Source of the DNA: Bacteroidales bacterium
GTDB lineage: Bacteria; Bacteroidota; Bacteroidia; Bacteroidales; UBA932
Direction of reading: 5' to 3'
DNA: 64,000 nucleotides
Assembly: GCA_017399865.1 (NCBI GenBank)
Contig: JAFQAT010000017.1
Location: forward strand, 1 to 64,000
In this document: in pieces, positions 33,801 to 42,438 of the stretch
How the letters are laid out: the number at the start of each line of letters is the position of its first letter
Position numbering within the stretch: the stretch's first letter is position 1
The notes under the pieces: model-generated
Told to the model about the DNA's origin: nothing
The model's database searches: none
What the model saw: the letters and a program-made list of their open reading frames with translations, nothing else
Program-made: the position numbers and the translations under genes

Positions 33801-36416
33801 TTACAGTACGAAATCCTGTTGCGCGACATTCCATCCTGACACGTGGAGTGTTGCAGCCTGGTCTCCTGCAGCCTTGCAGCTGTAAGTCATTGTCTGTCCC
33901 GGCTCGAGGCTTACGAGGTTGTCGTTCCAGAATGCAGGAACCACGAGCTCGCCTTCAGAGTCCTTTACGGACATGCGGATGAAGAATGCCACGTGCTGCG
34001 ACTTGTTTTCCATCGTGACCTTGATCTCGTCGCCCTTTCTTGATGCAGACACAGCTACATCTGCAGGGTCAAGACTGTTGAGGGCAGAGAAGTCAGCATA
34101 GCTTTCCATCTGGGTCCTCCACCATCTGTACTTGCTCCAGTCATGCTTGTCCTTGACCTCTGCGATAACGTACTCGTTGCGTGAAACCACGTTGCCCTTT
34201 CCGTCCTCGAGACTGAGGAACACGAACTGTACAGGGCTGCTTTCCGATGCGAGAGTTTCGAAAACCGGCTTTGAGCATCCCATAGGCATGTCCACAGTGC
34301 ACTGTGCGTCCGAATGAACCTTGCCGTCCAGACCGTAGATCTTCATCCTTGCCTTGAGCTCCCTGTCTTCCTTCTCGTCATTTACGGCATATACCATCTC
34401 GTCAGCATAATTGTAGATGAGCTGCTGCGGAGCGCATCCCTTCTTTACGGACCAGTATGAAGACACAGGCACCATGTACCAGTCGTACATCTGCCAGTAG
34501 AGCGACGGCCATGCCGAGTTGAGCATCCACTGGATGATTCCGGTAGAGCGAGGGACATTCACTCTGTGCGCCTCCACCATTGCCCTGGTGCCTTCGTAGT
34601 CAAGGAAATGGGCCTTGCGGAGGAATTCGTCGAGATCCTTTGCTCCTCCCATCCTCTGGTCGATGACCATCTTCAGTTCGTTGAGGTCGTGGAGTGCGTC
34701 CCTTGATGTGGTCGTGTGGTAGTCATATGCATCTCCTACAGGCCAGAGCTGGTCTTCAGGAATGAACTTGCGGAGAGACTCGATAACAGGCATCTGCGCT
34801 CCGATACCGGTCTCAGTATTGAAGCCCACGGCATTTCCTTTTGCCTCCTCGCTGTACCAGTAGTATGGGGCCTGCCACTCATAAGGTCCCCACATCTTCA
34901 TTCCGGCAGGACCGCTGAGTGCACTCTTGGCCGATCCGGCATGGACTGTATAAGGACGGTCATCGATTTCTGCGAGGATGTCAAGGTAGCGCTGCTCGAG
35001 CTCTGTTCGAGGTAGCATGTCGCTTGCACCATACCAGCAGATGATCGAAGGATGGTTTCGGAGCCAGAGGATCTGATCTCTCCATGATTCCGAAATCAGG
35101 TCGATGTCTTCTTTGCTTGAGATGCATCCGTATCTGTCGTTAGGCTTTCCGGTGTATACCTCCCACTCCCAATGGCAGCTCCAGCCCACAAGGGCGAGGA
35201 CTCCCTGGCGGTCGCATTCGTCGTAGATGTTCTGTGATGTTCCCCATATGTTCTCGAAACGGATGGTGTTCATGTTCATATCCTTGACATATGCTACTTC
35301 GAGGGCATTCCTTTCGTCAGAGTTGCGGAGGAAGATGTCGTCGGTCCATCCTGCTCCCTTTATGAGCACCTTCTTTCCGTTGAGGATGAAGCCGCGGTAT
35401 CCCTCGTCGTTGAACCATGAGTCCAGCTGCCTTATACCGAAGTCTACAGTCGTATTGTCCGACACCTTTCCATCCACGACGAAAGACAGGTCCATCGAAT
35501 ACATCTCCGGATTTCCGAGGTTGTGGCACCACCAGAGGCGAGGATTCTTCACATGGAGCTTCCTTGCATCCTCTGCAGTGACCTTTACCGTCTTTGTCTC
35601 TCCGGCGGCGAGTTCTACAGGATAATCGAAGGAACCGTTCTCGAACTCTCCGTGAAGCTTTCCTGAAACCGCCTTGTCTGAAGCGTTGCAGAGGGTAGCC
35701 TCTACTGTAAGCCATGCTTCCTTGAAGTCGACAGTGTCAACCTTCGAGCGCACTGCAGGGTCCTTCAGTGACACAGCGTCGCTGTATCGGAGCCAGACGG
35801 GACGGAAGATACCCATGCTCTCGTCTGCGGGACGTGGATTCCAGTCTACGAATCCGATGTTGAACTCTCCTTTCTGCCAGCGGTATACGCGGACAGCAAG
35901 GCTGTTCTTTTCCTTTAGGACATCTGTCACATCAAAAGCGAATTGGCGGAAAGGTCCGAAGAATTCATCTGCAGATGCTATCTGCTTTCCGTTGAGCCAT
36001 ACGTCAGCGCGGTAGCTCAGGCCGTCAAAGGCCAGCTCCGCACGCTGTCCGTCCTTGAGGGCTGGAACTTCAAATGAAGTCCTGTACCACCATGTGGTGT
36101 CGAACTGCTCCCTGTCGATATCTGCGTAGTTCTTTCCGGTGAAGGCATCCGCATAAAGTCCGTTTGCGGTAAGAACTCCCATGACTGTTGCTGGCACGCT
36201 TGTCGGATACCAGCCGGTGCCGAAGTCAGTGCCTTCTGTCGAAAGCTGTGCACCGTCAAGAGCTACCGTTGCTGAAGACTGTATGTACCAGCCATCCGAA
36301 AGACGCAGGTCTGCATCCTGAAGTTCTGCTTTGCTGCATGAGTTCAGGCATATGGCGCAGCAGATCAATGTGATAATTGTAATCTTATTTTTTTTCATAA
36401 AGCGGATTGTTTTCAT
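33801..36416 (-). CDS. GH2 family exo-beta-D-glucosaminidase-like lipoprotein
   Basis: The 871-aa protein has a lipoprotein signal (TLICCAICLNSC); an internal ATG at 36398 could be the true start. It has the GH2 order: jelly-roll (residues about 35-200), Ig-like domain, catalytic barrel (about 330-640) and a C-terminal sandwich. The sequence around the catalytic residues matches the exo-beta-glucosaminidase (CsxA-like) subgroup rather than beta-mannosidase: CWYGASDMLPRTELEQRYLDI with a general acid Asp near residue 466, and AVGFNTETGIGAQ with the nucleophile Glu near 535. Such enzymes release glucosamine from chitosan-like ends. It lies two bases after the ROK kinase gene, so products may be phosphorylated by that kinase. 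Substrate is inferred. Confidence 0.83.
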   Translation of the reverse strand: MKTIRFMKKNKITIITLICCAICLNSCSKAELQDADLRLSDGWYIQSSATVALDGAQLSTEGTDFGTGWYPTSVPATVMGVLTANGLYADAFTGKNYADIDREQFDTTWWYRTSFEVPALKDGQRAELAFDGLSYRADVWLNGKQIASADEFFGPFRQFAFDVTDVLKEKNSLAVRVYRWQKGEFNIGFVDWNPRPADESMGIFRPVWLRYSDAVSLKDPAVRSKVDTVDFKEAWLTVEATLCNASDKAVSGKLHGEFENGSFDYPVELAAGETKTVKVTAEDARKLHVKNPRLWWCHNLGNPEMYSMDLSFVVDGKVSDNTTVDFGIRQLDSWFNDEGYRGFILNGKKVLIKGAGWTDDIFLRNSDERNALEVAYVKDMNMNTIRFENIWGTSQNIYDECDRQGVLALVGWSCHWEWEVYTGKPNDRYGCISSKEDIDLISESWRDQILWLRNHPSIICWYGASDMLPRTELEQRYLDILAEIDDRPYTVHAGSAKSALSGPAGMKMWGPYEWQAPYYWYSEEAKGNAVGFNTETGIGAQMPVIESLRKFIPEDQLWPVGDAYDYHTTTSRDALHDLNELKMVIDQRMGGAKDLDEFLRKAHFLDYEGTRAMVEAHRVNVPRSTGIIQWMLNSAWPSLYWQMYDWYMVPVSSYWSVKKGCAPQQLIYNYADEMVYAVNDEKEDRELKARMKIYGLDGKVHSDAQCTVDMPMGCSKPVFETLASESSPVQFVFLSLEDGKGNVVSRNEYVIAEVKDKHDWSKYRWWRTQMESYADFSALNSLDPADVAVSASRKGDEIKVTMENKSQHVAFFIRMSVKDSEGELVVPAFWNDNLVSLEPGQTMTYSCKAAGDQAATLHVSGWNVAQQDFVL

Positions 36417-36418
36417 TC

Positions 36419-37234
36419 TTAAAGTGCTGATGCTCCGTAAAGAGCCATGTCGCCGTCTTCCGAGAAGAATATCTTGACATCTTTTGCCGTCTCGAAAGGG
36501 AAGGTCAGGATGCGTTCGCGCAGTGCCGGTTCGAAATGCGGATAGCCTGCAGCTATGCCTCCGCCGAATACTATGGCCTCGGGGTCATATGCAAAGAGGA
36601 TAGCCTTTGCCAGCTCGCCGAGATGTCCTCCGAACTCGTTCCAGAGGCGGATTGCATCAGAGTCTCCGGCCTCTGCCTTGGCAGAAAGTTCCGCTCCGGA
36701 TGTGTTGTGGGATACGAAGAAAGGGGTGCTGCAGTAGCTTTCGTAATCCTTGTCGAGGTAAGAAAGGCATCCGACCTCTCCTGCTCCGGCATTGCGTCCT
36801 TCATACAGGTTTCCGCCGATGATGATGCCGGATCCCACGCCTGTGCCGAGGGTTACGCAGACCATGTCGTCGAATCCTTTACCCTTTCCGAAACGGCTTT
36901 CTCCAAGCGTGTAGCAGTTGGAGTCATTGTTGACTTTCACAGGGATTCCGAACCTTTCTTCGAAAATGTCCTTGAGGTGGACCTCAACCCATGAAGGGAT
37001 GTTCGCCACATTATATACTATTCCTTTTTTCGTGTCCACTACAGACGGAACACCGATTCCGATTGATTCCACATTGCTGTCCATCAGCTGTGTTATCAAT
37101 GACGCGATGGCCTCTATCACATCTTCCTGACTGCCTTTGGCCGGGCATGCTGTCTTTACTTTCCTTATCAGTGCCTGACCGTCAACGAGTCCTGCGACGA
37201 TGTTTGTACCTCCAAGGTCTACTCCGATTTTCAT
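36419..37234 (-). CDS. ROK-family sugar kinase (RokA-like)
   Basis: The 271-aa protein begins at the ATG at 37234 (MKIGVDLGGTNIVAG) with the ATP-binding DLGGTN motif. It has the central VTLGTGVGSGIIIGG and NNDSNCYTLGE with the catalytic Asp. The usual ROK zinc motif CxCGxxGCxE is replaced by VGCLSYLDKDYESYCSTPFF, as in Bacteroides RokA, which phosphorylates glucose, mannose and N-acetylglucosamine-type sugars. It has its own promoter (37285-37314) beside a shared ACCACAC operator and is cotranscribed with the GH2 gene. Confidence 0.87.
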   Translation of the reverse strand: MKIGVDLGGTNIVAGLVDGQALIRKVKTACPAKGSQEDVIEAIASLITQLMDSNVESIGIGVPSVVDTKKGIVYNVANIPSWVEVHLKDIFEERFGIPVKVNNDSNCYTLGESRFGKGKGFDDMVCVTLGTGVGSGIIIGGNLYEGRNAGAGEVGCLSYLDKDYESYCSTPFFVSHNTSGAELSAKAEAGDSDAIRLWNEFGGHLGELAKAILFAYDPEAIVFGGGIAAGYPHFEPALRERILTFPFETAKDVKIFFSEDGDMALYGASAL

Positions 37235-37258
37235 ATTATAAATTTTAGTATTATCTTT

Positions 37259-37284
37259 ACCACACCATACCACACCACAGCGCG
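37259..37284. promoter_or_regulatory. ACCACAC operator between the ROK/GH2 operon and the GH89 gene
   Basis: ACCACAC occurs at 37259-37265 and 37269-37275, exactly 10 bases apart, and continues into ACCACACCACAGCGC. It sits just inside the ROK transcript start. The same motif occurs at 40287-40303, 42382-42398 and 50465-50481, each by a promoter of this locus. Probable target of the GntR-type regulator at 44026-45054. Confidence 0.65.
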
Positions 37285-37314
37285 CAAAGATAGTCAACTT
37301 CTTGAAAAGACAAA
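37285..37314 (-). promoter_or_regulatory. Promoter of the ROK-GH2 operon
   Basis: On the minus strand: TTTG (37314-37311), 18 bases, TATCTTTG (37292-37285). It overlaps the region just before the divergent GH89 start and is followed by the ACCACAC repeats. Confidence 0.7.
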
Positions 37315-37323
37315 AATTATAAT

Positions 37324-40227
37324 ATGAGAAACAGAACGAAATATGTTGTTTTGACAGTCGCGGCGATATGTCTGGCAGCCGTATATGTGATTTCCTGCGG
37401 CACAAAGGACGAGCGTGCGGCCCGAAGGCTTGCCGCAAGGATCGTCCCGGGATATGTTTCCAGGATAGATTTCCGTCAGACCGATGACACCTCTGATGTA
37501 TTCGAGATCTTCATGGAGCGCAGGAAACTCGTCGTTTCCGGAAACAATGCCAATTCGATGGCGATGGGACTTAACCATTATCTGAAGAATTTCTGCGACG
37601 TCACCGTTTCCTGGTATGCCTTCGAACCGGTACAGTATCCTGAACGTATGCCGCAGGTTGACGGGAAGATAAGAGTTGAGGCACGGGTGAAGGACAGGTT
37701 CTTCCTTAACTACTGCACGTTCGGTTATACCATGCCGTGGTGGAAATGGGAGGACTGGGAGCGCCTTATCGACTGGATGGCCCTCAACGGCATCAACATG
37801 CCTCTGGCCAATACCGGCCAGGAGGCTGTCTGGCAGAAGGTCTGGCGCAGACACGGCATGAGCGACGACATGATCCGCTCATATTTTACAGGTCCGGCAC
37901 ATCTGGCATGGCATCGCATGTGCAACATCGACCATTTCGACGGTCCTCTGCCTCAGGAATGGATAGACGGGCAGGCGAAGCTTCAGAAAAAGATTCTTAA
38001 GAGGGAAAGGCAGCTGAACATGAGGCCGGTCCTTTCCGCTTTCGGAGGCCATGTCCCCGAACAGCTCAAGGAGATTTATCCCGATGCGCAGATAACGGAC
38101 ATTCCGAGGTGGAGCGGCTTCCCGGCAGAGAATCTCTGCCATTTCCTGGCTCCGATGGATCCTCTTTATGCACAGATCCAGAAGGAATACATGGAGGAGC
38201 AGGAGAAGATGTTCGGGACCGACCATATCTATGGAGTCGACCTTTTCAACGAGGTTGAGGCGCCTTCATGGGATCCGCAGACTCTTGCAGAGATTTCCAG
38301 AGGTGCATACGAATCTATGGAGGCGGTCGATCCGCAGGCAGTATGGCTGCAGATGGGCTGGATGTTCTATTATGACCAGAAGCATTGGACTCCGGAAAAT
38401 GTCAAGGCATATCTCCAGGCTGTTCCTCAGGGAAAGGTCGTGATCCTGGACTATTATCTCGAGCATACACCGGTCTGGACAGTGACCGAAAGGTTCTATG
38501 GCCAGCCGTACATCCTCTGCTATCTCGGCAATTTCGGAGGAAACATCCGCCTTTCCGGCAATTTCCATCAGGCGTCGGAGCGTATCGATGATGCCTTCGC
38601 CCGCGGCGGGGACAACCTCGTCGGCATAGGTTCGACGCTCGAAGGCTTCGGCATAAACCAGTTCATGTACGAATATGTGTTTGACAAGGCATGGGACACC
38701 GGCATCTCAGACAGCAGATGGGTGGAAATCCTTGCTTCGAGAAGGATAGGCAAGAAGGACCTTTATGCGGAAAGGACATGGAAGCGTCTGACAGACAGCG
38801 TATATATCGCCGGTTCCTTCTCCAGCCAGACCCCTCTCGCGTGCGCGCGTCCTTGTCTTGAAGGATACTGGCACTGGACATCAATACATAATACAAGGTA
38901 TAAGAATGAGACCCTTGTCCGTGCATGGCAGGACCTTCTGAGGGCATCTTCAGACAGGGATACATACCGTTCTGACATAGTCAATCTGGGAACCCAGGCC
39001 TTGGGCAATCATTTCGCCGTGCTTCGTGACAGGCTTACAGCGGCATATGGAGCCGGCGACCTCGCGCAGGCGCGGGAGGTCGCAGCGCTGATGAAAGAAG
39101 CGCTCGGCGACCTCGACGCCCTTGCGGCCTGCGACCCTCAGCTCAGGCTCGACGCATGGCTTGACGGCGCCTCCTCCTGGGGCAGGACCCCTGAAGAGAA
39201 AGCGTACTACAGGCGCAACGCCCGCACCCTCATCACCATCTGGGGCGAGCAGACATCCATAAAGGACTATGCGACAAGGCTTTGGAGCGGCCTGACCGAC
39301 TCTTATTATGCTCCAAGGTGGGAGATGTTCATAGATGAGATACTGTCATGCATCAGCGAGGGCAGGGAATATGACGAAAAAGCCTTCTTTGAAAGACTGG
39401 ACGCCTTTGAACTGGACTGGGCTGTGAATGACAGGATGATCGATTATCGTGAACCGGCGGACCATATCGCACTTTCCCATGAGATAATCCGGAAATACGG
39501 ACTTGCCCAGCCGGTGGAGCTGAATCTCATGACTTATAATGTCGGTACGTTCAGCAAATACCTCGAAGACAGCACTCCTGAGGTAGCGGACCTTGTCCGT
39601 GCGCTTGATGCGGACGCAGTTGCCTTGAATGAACTTGACAGCTGCAACAGGAGGCACGATGTGTTCCAGCTGGAGAAGCTGGCCGAAAGTCTCGGAGGAT
39701 GGAGCCATGCCTTCGCCGGCGCCTTCCCTTTTGCCGGCGGGTCCTATGGCAACGGAATCGCGGTTTCCGATGGGATCATATATTCTGAAAACGTGGCTCT
39801 GCCGCAGTCTGACGGAGCGGAACCAAGAAGCATGGCGGTCGTCGAGACCCTTGACTATGTGATGGCTTCTGTCCATCTGGACCATAAAGGTGACAAAGCC
39901 AGGGCCGAACAGGCGGAGTTCATAAGCGGATGGTTTGCACAGAGATATGCCGGCTTTTCGAAGCCGGTCTTTCTCTGCGGAGACATGAACTGCGAGCCGT
40001 CGGGCGATGCAGTGGAAGTGCTTTCTAAAGACTGGGAATGTCTTTCAGGGTCTGCCGGCACATATCCTTCGGATGCTCCTGTCCAGTGTATAGATTATAT
40101 TTTCCGTCTGAAGTCTTCAAAGAATGTGGAATTGATTGAAAGTGATGTCGTATCGGCTTTAAACGGGCAGAAAACGGCCGGATTTTCAGACCATCTGCCT
40201 GTATTTGTGCGGGTCAGATATAAATAA
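37324..40227 (+). CDS. GH89 alpha-N-acetylglucosaminidase fused to an endonuclease/exonuclease/phosphatase-like domain
   Basis: The 967-aa protein has a lipobox (YVISC). Residues about 30-720 match GH89 (NAGLU): the N-terminal mixed domain, then WWKWEDWERLIDWMALNGINMPLA, HVPEQLKEIYPDAQI, and the two catalytic Glu candidates in DLFNEVEAPSW (E310) and GIGSTLEGFGINQFMYE (E440). GH89 removes terminal alpha-linked GlcNAc, for example from mucin or heparan sulfate. Residues about 731-967 form a second domain with the EEP motifs NLMTYNVGTFS, NELDSCNRRH, FLCGDMNCEPSGD and GFSDHLPVFV. The joint reading frame is continuous, so this looks like a natural fusion. The operator-containing gap separates it from the ROK gene. 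Confidence 0.83.
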   Translation: MRNRTKYVVLTVAAICLAAVYVISCGTKDERAARRLAARIVPGYVSRIDFRQTDDTSDVFEIFMERRKLVVSGNNANSMAMGLNHYLKNFCDVTVSWYAFEPVQYPERMPQVDGKIRVEARVKDRFFLNYCTFGYTMPWWKWEDWERLIDWMALNGINMPLANTGQEAVWQKVWRRHGMSDDMIRSYFTGPAHLAWHRMCNIDHFDGPLPQEWIDGQAKLQKKILKRERQLNMRPVLSAFGGHVPEQLKEIYPDAQITDIPRWSGFPAENLCHFLAPMDPLYAQIQKEYMEEQEKMFGTDHIYGVDLFNEVEAPSWDPQTLAEISRGAYESMEAVDPQAVWLQMGWMFYYDQKHWTPENVKAYLQAVPQGKVVILDYYLEHTPVWTVTERFYGQPYILCYLGNFGGNIRLSGNFHQASERIDDAFARGGDNLVGIGSTLEGFGINQFMYEYVFDKAWDTGISDSRWVEILASRRIGKKDLYAERTWKRLTDSVYIAGSFSSQTPLACARPCLEGYWHWTSIHNTRYKNETLVRAWQDLLRASSDRDTYRSDIVNLGTQALGNHFAVLRDRLTAAYGAGDLAQAREVAALMKEALGDLDALAACDPQLRLDAWLDGASSWGRTPEEKAYYRRNARTLITIWGEQTSIKDYATRLWSGLTDSYYAPRWEMFIDEILSCISEGREYDEKAFFERLDAFELDWAVNDRMIDYREPADHIALSHEIIRKYGLAQPVELNLMTYNVGTFSKYLEDSTPEVADLVRALDADAVALNELDSCNRRHDVFQLEKLAESLGGWSHAFAGAFPFAGGSYGNGIAVSDGIIYSENVALPQSDGAEPRSMAVVETLDYVMASVHLDHKGDKARAEQAEFISGWFAQRYAGFSKPVFLCGDMNCEPSGDAVEVLSKDWECLSGSAGTYPSDAPVQCIDYIFRLKSSKNVELIESDVVSALNGQKTAGFSDHLPVFVRVRYK

Positions 40228-40241
40228 TTTGAAAAAAATGG

Positions 40242-40270
40242 TTTGACTTAAGATTATATTGCTATATTTG
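40242..40270 (+). promoter_or_regulatory. Promoter of the DUF4988/DUF4623 lipoprotein gene
   Basis: TTTG (40242-40245), 17 bases, TATATTTG (40263-40270). The spacing is a little short but the -7 box is exact. An ACCACAC-type operator follows. Confidence 0.55.
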
Positions 40271-40286
40271 CCGCGTCGATGTGCGT

Positions 40287-40303
40287 ACCACAGCACACCA
40301 CAC
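40287..40303. promoter_or_regulatory. ACCACAC operator upstream of the DUF4988/DUF4623 gene
   Basis: ACCACAG (40287-40293) and ACCACAC (40297-40303) are 10 bases apart, downstream of the -7 box, as at 37259 and 50465. Confidence 0.6.
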
Positions 40304-40350
40304 TAAAGATAAAACCAACAAAATCAAATTAATAACAAATTTTATTCATC

Positions 40351-42306
40351 ATGAAGAAATTATTTTTTGCACTCATGCTGGGTCTTGCAGTAGCTGCAAG
40401 CTGTACCCCTGAGTACGATGACACTGCCATCAATGACAGAATGGACAAGATCGAGCAGGAAGCTGAGAACCTTGATGCTGCTCTCAATGCTCTCATGGAG
40501 AGAATCGCTGCCGCTGAAAAGGCTATCGACGCTATCAACAAGGCTGCTGCCGCTGAAGATTATGTTGTAAGCGTAGTCGCTTCAGAGGATGGAAAGGGCG
40601 TTCTCGTTTCTTTCAAGAATGCTGAGGCTGTATTCATTCCGCTTGACCTCGATGCTTCAAAGGTTGACGGCGTTGTTATTTCAGATGTAAAGGTTTCCGA
40701 GGAGACTGCTACATTCACTTACACTGACGGAACAGAGGTTGTTCTTCCTCTTTACAAGGAGAAGGCATTCGCTCTTGTTCTCGAGACTGCTGAGTTCACT
40801 GTAAACGCTGGCGAGACTGTAAAGGTAGCTTATACAGTAGAGGGTGCAACAGAGAATACCGTTGTTGACGTACTTGCTACTTCAGCAGGTTATGTTGCAA
40901 AGGTTACTGAAACTCATGTCGAGATCACAGTTCCTTCACCATTCGTAGACGGTGACGTTCTCGTTTGGGCAGACAACGGCGCAGGCAAGACTTCAATCAA
41001 GAAGGTTTCTTTCGAAGAGAACGCAATCAGCGTTGAGGCTGTTGCTGAGGTTGCAGCTGAAGGTGGTGAGGTTGTAATCAAGGGCGTATCTAACGTTGAA
41101 GTGACCGCTGAGGTTGTCGAGGGTGCTGACTGGCTTACAGCAGTTCCTGCAACAAAGGCAGAGTTCGCTTTCAAGTTTAATGCTGCTGCCAACGAAGGCG
41201 AGGCACGTACTGCAAAGGTAGCTATCAAGACAGCTGCCGGTGTTATTCTCCAGGAAGTTACAGTTGCTCAGGCTGCTGGAATCCTCCCTTTTGCAACGCT
41301 TGTATGGGATGCAACTGTACCATTCGGCGGCGGTCAGGACAGAAACATGACAATGGACGGTGAGTACGTTTATGTTGCTCAGGCAACAGGCGGAAACGGT
41401 GCGATCAAGGCTATCAGCATCGCTGATCCTACACAGGTAAAGGATGTAAAGGTTACTACTTATACTCCTGCAGGTCTTGACAACGGTACACACGCTATTT
41501 CTTGCGTAAGAATGCTTCCTAACACTGACGCTTCAGTAAACGGTGGCAAGCCGGTGCTCGTAGCATCTAACCTTACAACAGGTGACGGTACTGAGAAACT
41601 CATCGTTTATGTATGGTCAAACGGTATCGATGCAGATCCTAACTACTTTGTAATTGACTCAGGTGCACGTCGTCTTGGCGACAAGTTCACTGTCAAGGGA
41701 ACATATCAGGCAGGTGAACTTCACTTCTTTGATTTCAATGATGGAAATACTGTTATTCGTGTCAATATGAAGGATGGCGTTGCTGGTGTTTGGGGAACTC
41801 CTGAGCTTGCTTATGCAACAGGCCGTTATACTATGCCTGTAGCAGGTGCTTACAATATAGGTGAGTGCACTCTCCATCCTGATACAACATTTGACGCTGA
41901 CGGCAACCCTTCTGCTGCTCTTCTCACAACAAATGCAGTTAACGGTTTCTTCACTCAGAAGGAAGGTAACGCATTTGAGCTTTCTGCATGGGGAACAGAT
42001 CCTGAACTCACTCAGACATGGGGATACAGTTTCTTCACTTACAAGGAGAAGGATTACGTCGCTTATGTTCAGGTCGCTGGTGACAGAAATTCAGCAGCCC
42101 TCAACGTTATCGAAGATGTAAACGGTGCAGCTGACTTCAAGGGTACCCTTGAGGCTAAGACAGGTCTTTTCACTGCTCCTGTAAACGGAAAAGGAAATGC
42201 TGGACACGGTGTAGGTGACTGCGCAGTTCATCAGACAGCTGACGGCACTACTTATGTTGCTGTAATGGCTCAGAACATCGGTATTTCACTCTACAAGCTC
42301 AACTAA
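40351..42306 (+). CDS. Surface lipoprotein with DUF4988, BACON-like and DUF4623 regions
   Basis: The 651-aa protein has a lipoprotein signal (LAVAASC). Residues about 25-70 form a coiled coil (NDRMDKIEQEAENLDAALNALMERIAAAEKAID), as in DUF4988. The middle has beta-sandwich repeats with a BACON-like stretch (FTVNAGETVKVAYTVEGATENTVVDVLAT) and AEGGEVVIKGVSNVEVTAEVVEGADWL. The C-terminal 330 residues match DUF4623: NMTMDGEYVYVAQATGGNGAIKAISIADPTQVKDV, RMLPNTDASVNGGKPVLVASN, DSGARRLGDKF. The same C-terminal domain recurs in the SusE/F-position protein at 61193. Likely glycan binding at the surface. A terminator follows. Confidence 0.75.
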   Translation: MKKLFFALMLGLAVAASCTPEYDDTAINDRMDKIEQEAENLDAALNALMERIAAAEKAIDAINKAAAAEDYVVSVVASEDGKGVLVSFKNAEAVFIPLDLDASKVDGVVISDVKVSEETATFTYTDGTEVVLPLYKEKAFALVLETAEFTVNAGETVKVAYTVEGATENTVVDVLATSAGYVAKVTETHVEITVPSPFVDGDVLVWADNGAGKTSIKKVSFEENAISVEAVAEVAAEGGEVVIKGVSNVEVTAEVVEGADWLTAVPATKAEFAFKFNAAANEGEARTAKVAIKTAAGVILQEVTVAQAAGILPFATLVWDATVPFGGGQDRNMTMDGEYVYVAQATGGNGAIKAISIADPTQVKDVKVTTYTPAGLDNGTHAISCVRMLPNTDASVNGGKPVLVASNLTTGDGTEKLIVYVWSNGIDADPNYFVIDSGARRLGDKFTVKGTYQAGELHFFDFNDGNTVIRVNMKDGVAGVWGTPELAYATGRYTMPVAGAYNIGECTLHPDTTFDADGNPSAALLTTNAVNGFFTQKEGNAFELSAWGTDPELTQTWGYSFFTYKEKDYVAYVQVAGDRNSAALNVIEDVNGAADFKGTLEAKTGLFTAPVNGKGNAGHGVGDCAVHQTADGTTYVAVMAQNIGISLYKLN

Positions 42307-42334
42307 TCGGAAAATCTGATAATTAATATGAAAG

Positions 42335-42370
42335 ATTGCGGCGATTCCTTATGGGACCGCCGCAATTTTT
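42335..42370 (+). terminator. Terminator after the DUF4623 lipoprotein gene
   Basis: ATTGCGGCG (42335-42343) pairs with CGCCGCAAT (42358-42366), 9 base pairs, followed by TTTTTG. Confidence 0.85.
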
Positions 42371-42381
42371 GTTAGCAAACA

Positions 42382-42398
42382 GTGCTGTGGTGTGGTGT
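42382..42398. promoter_or_regulatory. ACCACAC operator upstream of GH20 (inverted orientation)
   Basis: GTGCTGTGGTGTGGTGT is the reverse complement of the ACCACACCACAGC core near 37269-37283. Unlike the other sites it lies upstream of the -7 box, overlapping where the -33 element should be. Confidence 0.6.
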
Positions 42399-42406
42399 TT
42401 TTTACC

Positions 42407-42414
42407 TATCTTTG
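42407..42414 (+). promoter_or_regulatory. GH20 -7 promoter box
   Basis: TATCTTTG matches TAnnTTTG, 24 bases before the GH20 ATG. The -33 position is occupied by the operator-like GTGGTGTGG, so activity may depend on the regulator. Confidence 0.6.
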
Positions 42415-42438
42415 CAGTTCACTGAAATCTAGACTGCA

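Noticed and set aside
33801..36416. Beta-mannosidase function for the GH2 enzyme
   Set aside because: The segments around the acid and nucleophile (GASDMLPR, FNTETG) fit exo-beta-glucosaminidases better than beta-mannosidases.
37235..37438. Long N-terminal extension of the ROK kinase
   Set aside because: It would run through the promoter and operator and into the start of GH89. The motif MKIGVDLGGT at 37234 is the natural start.
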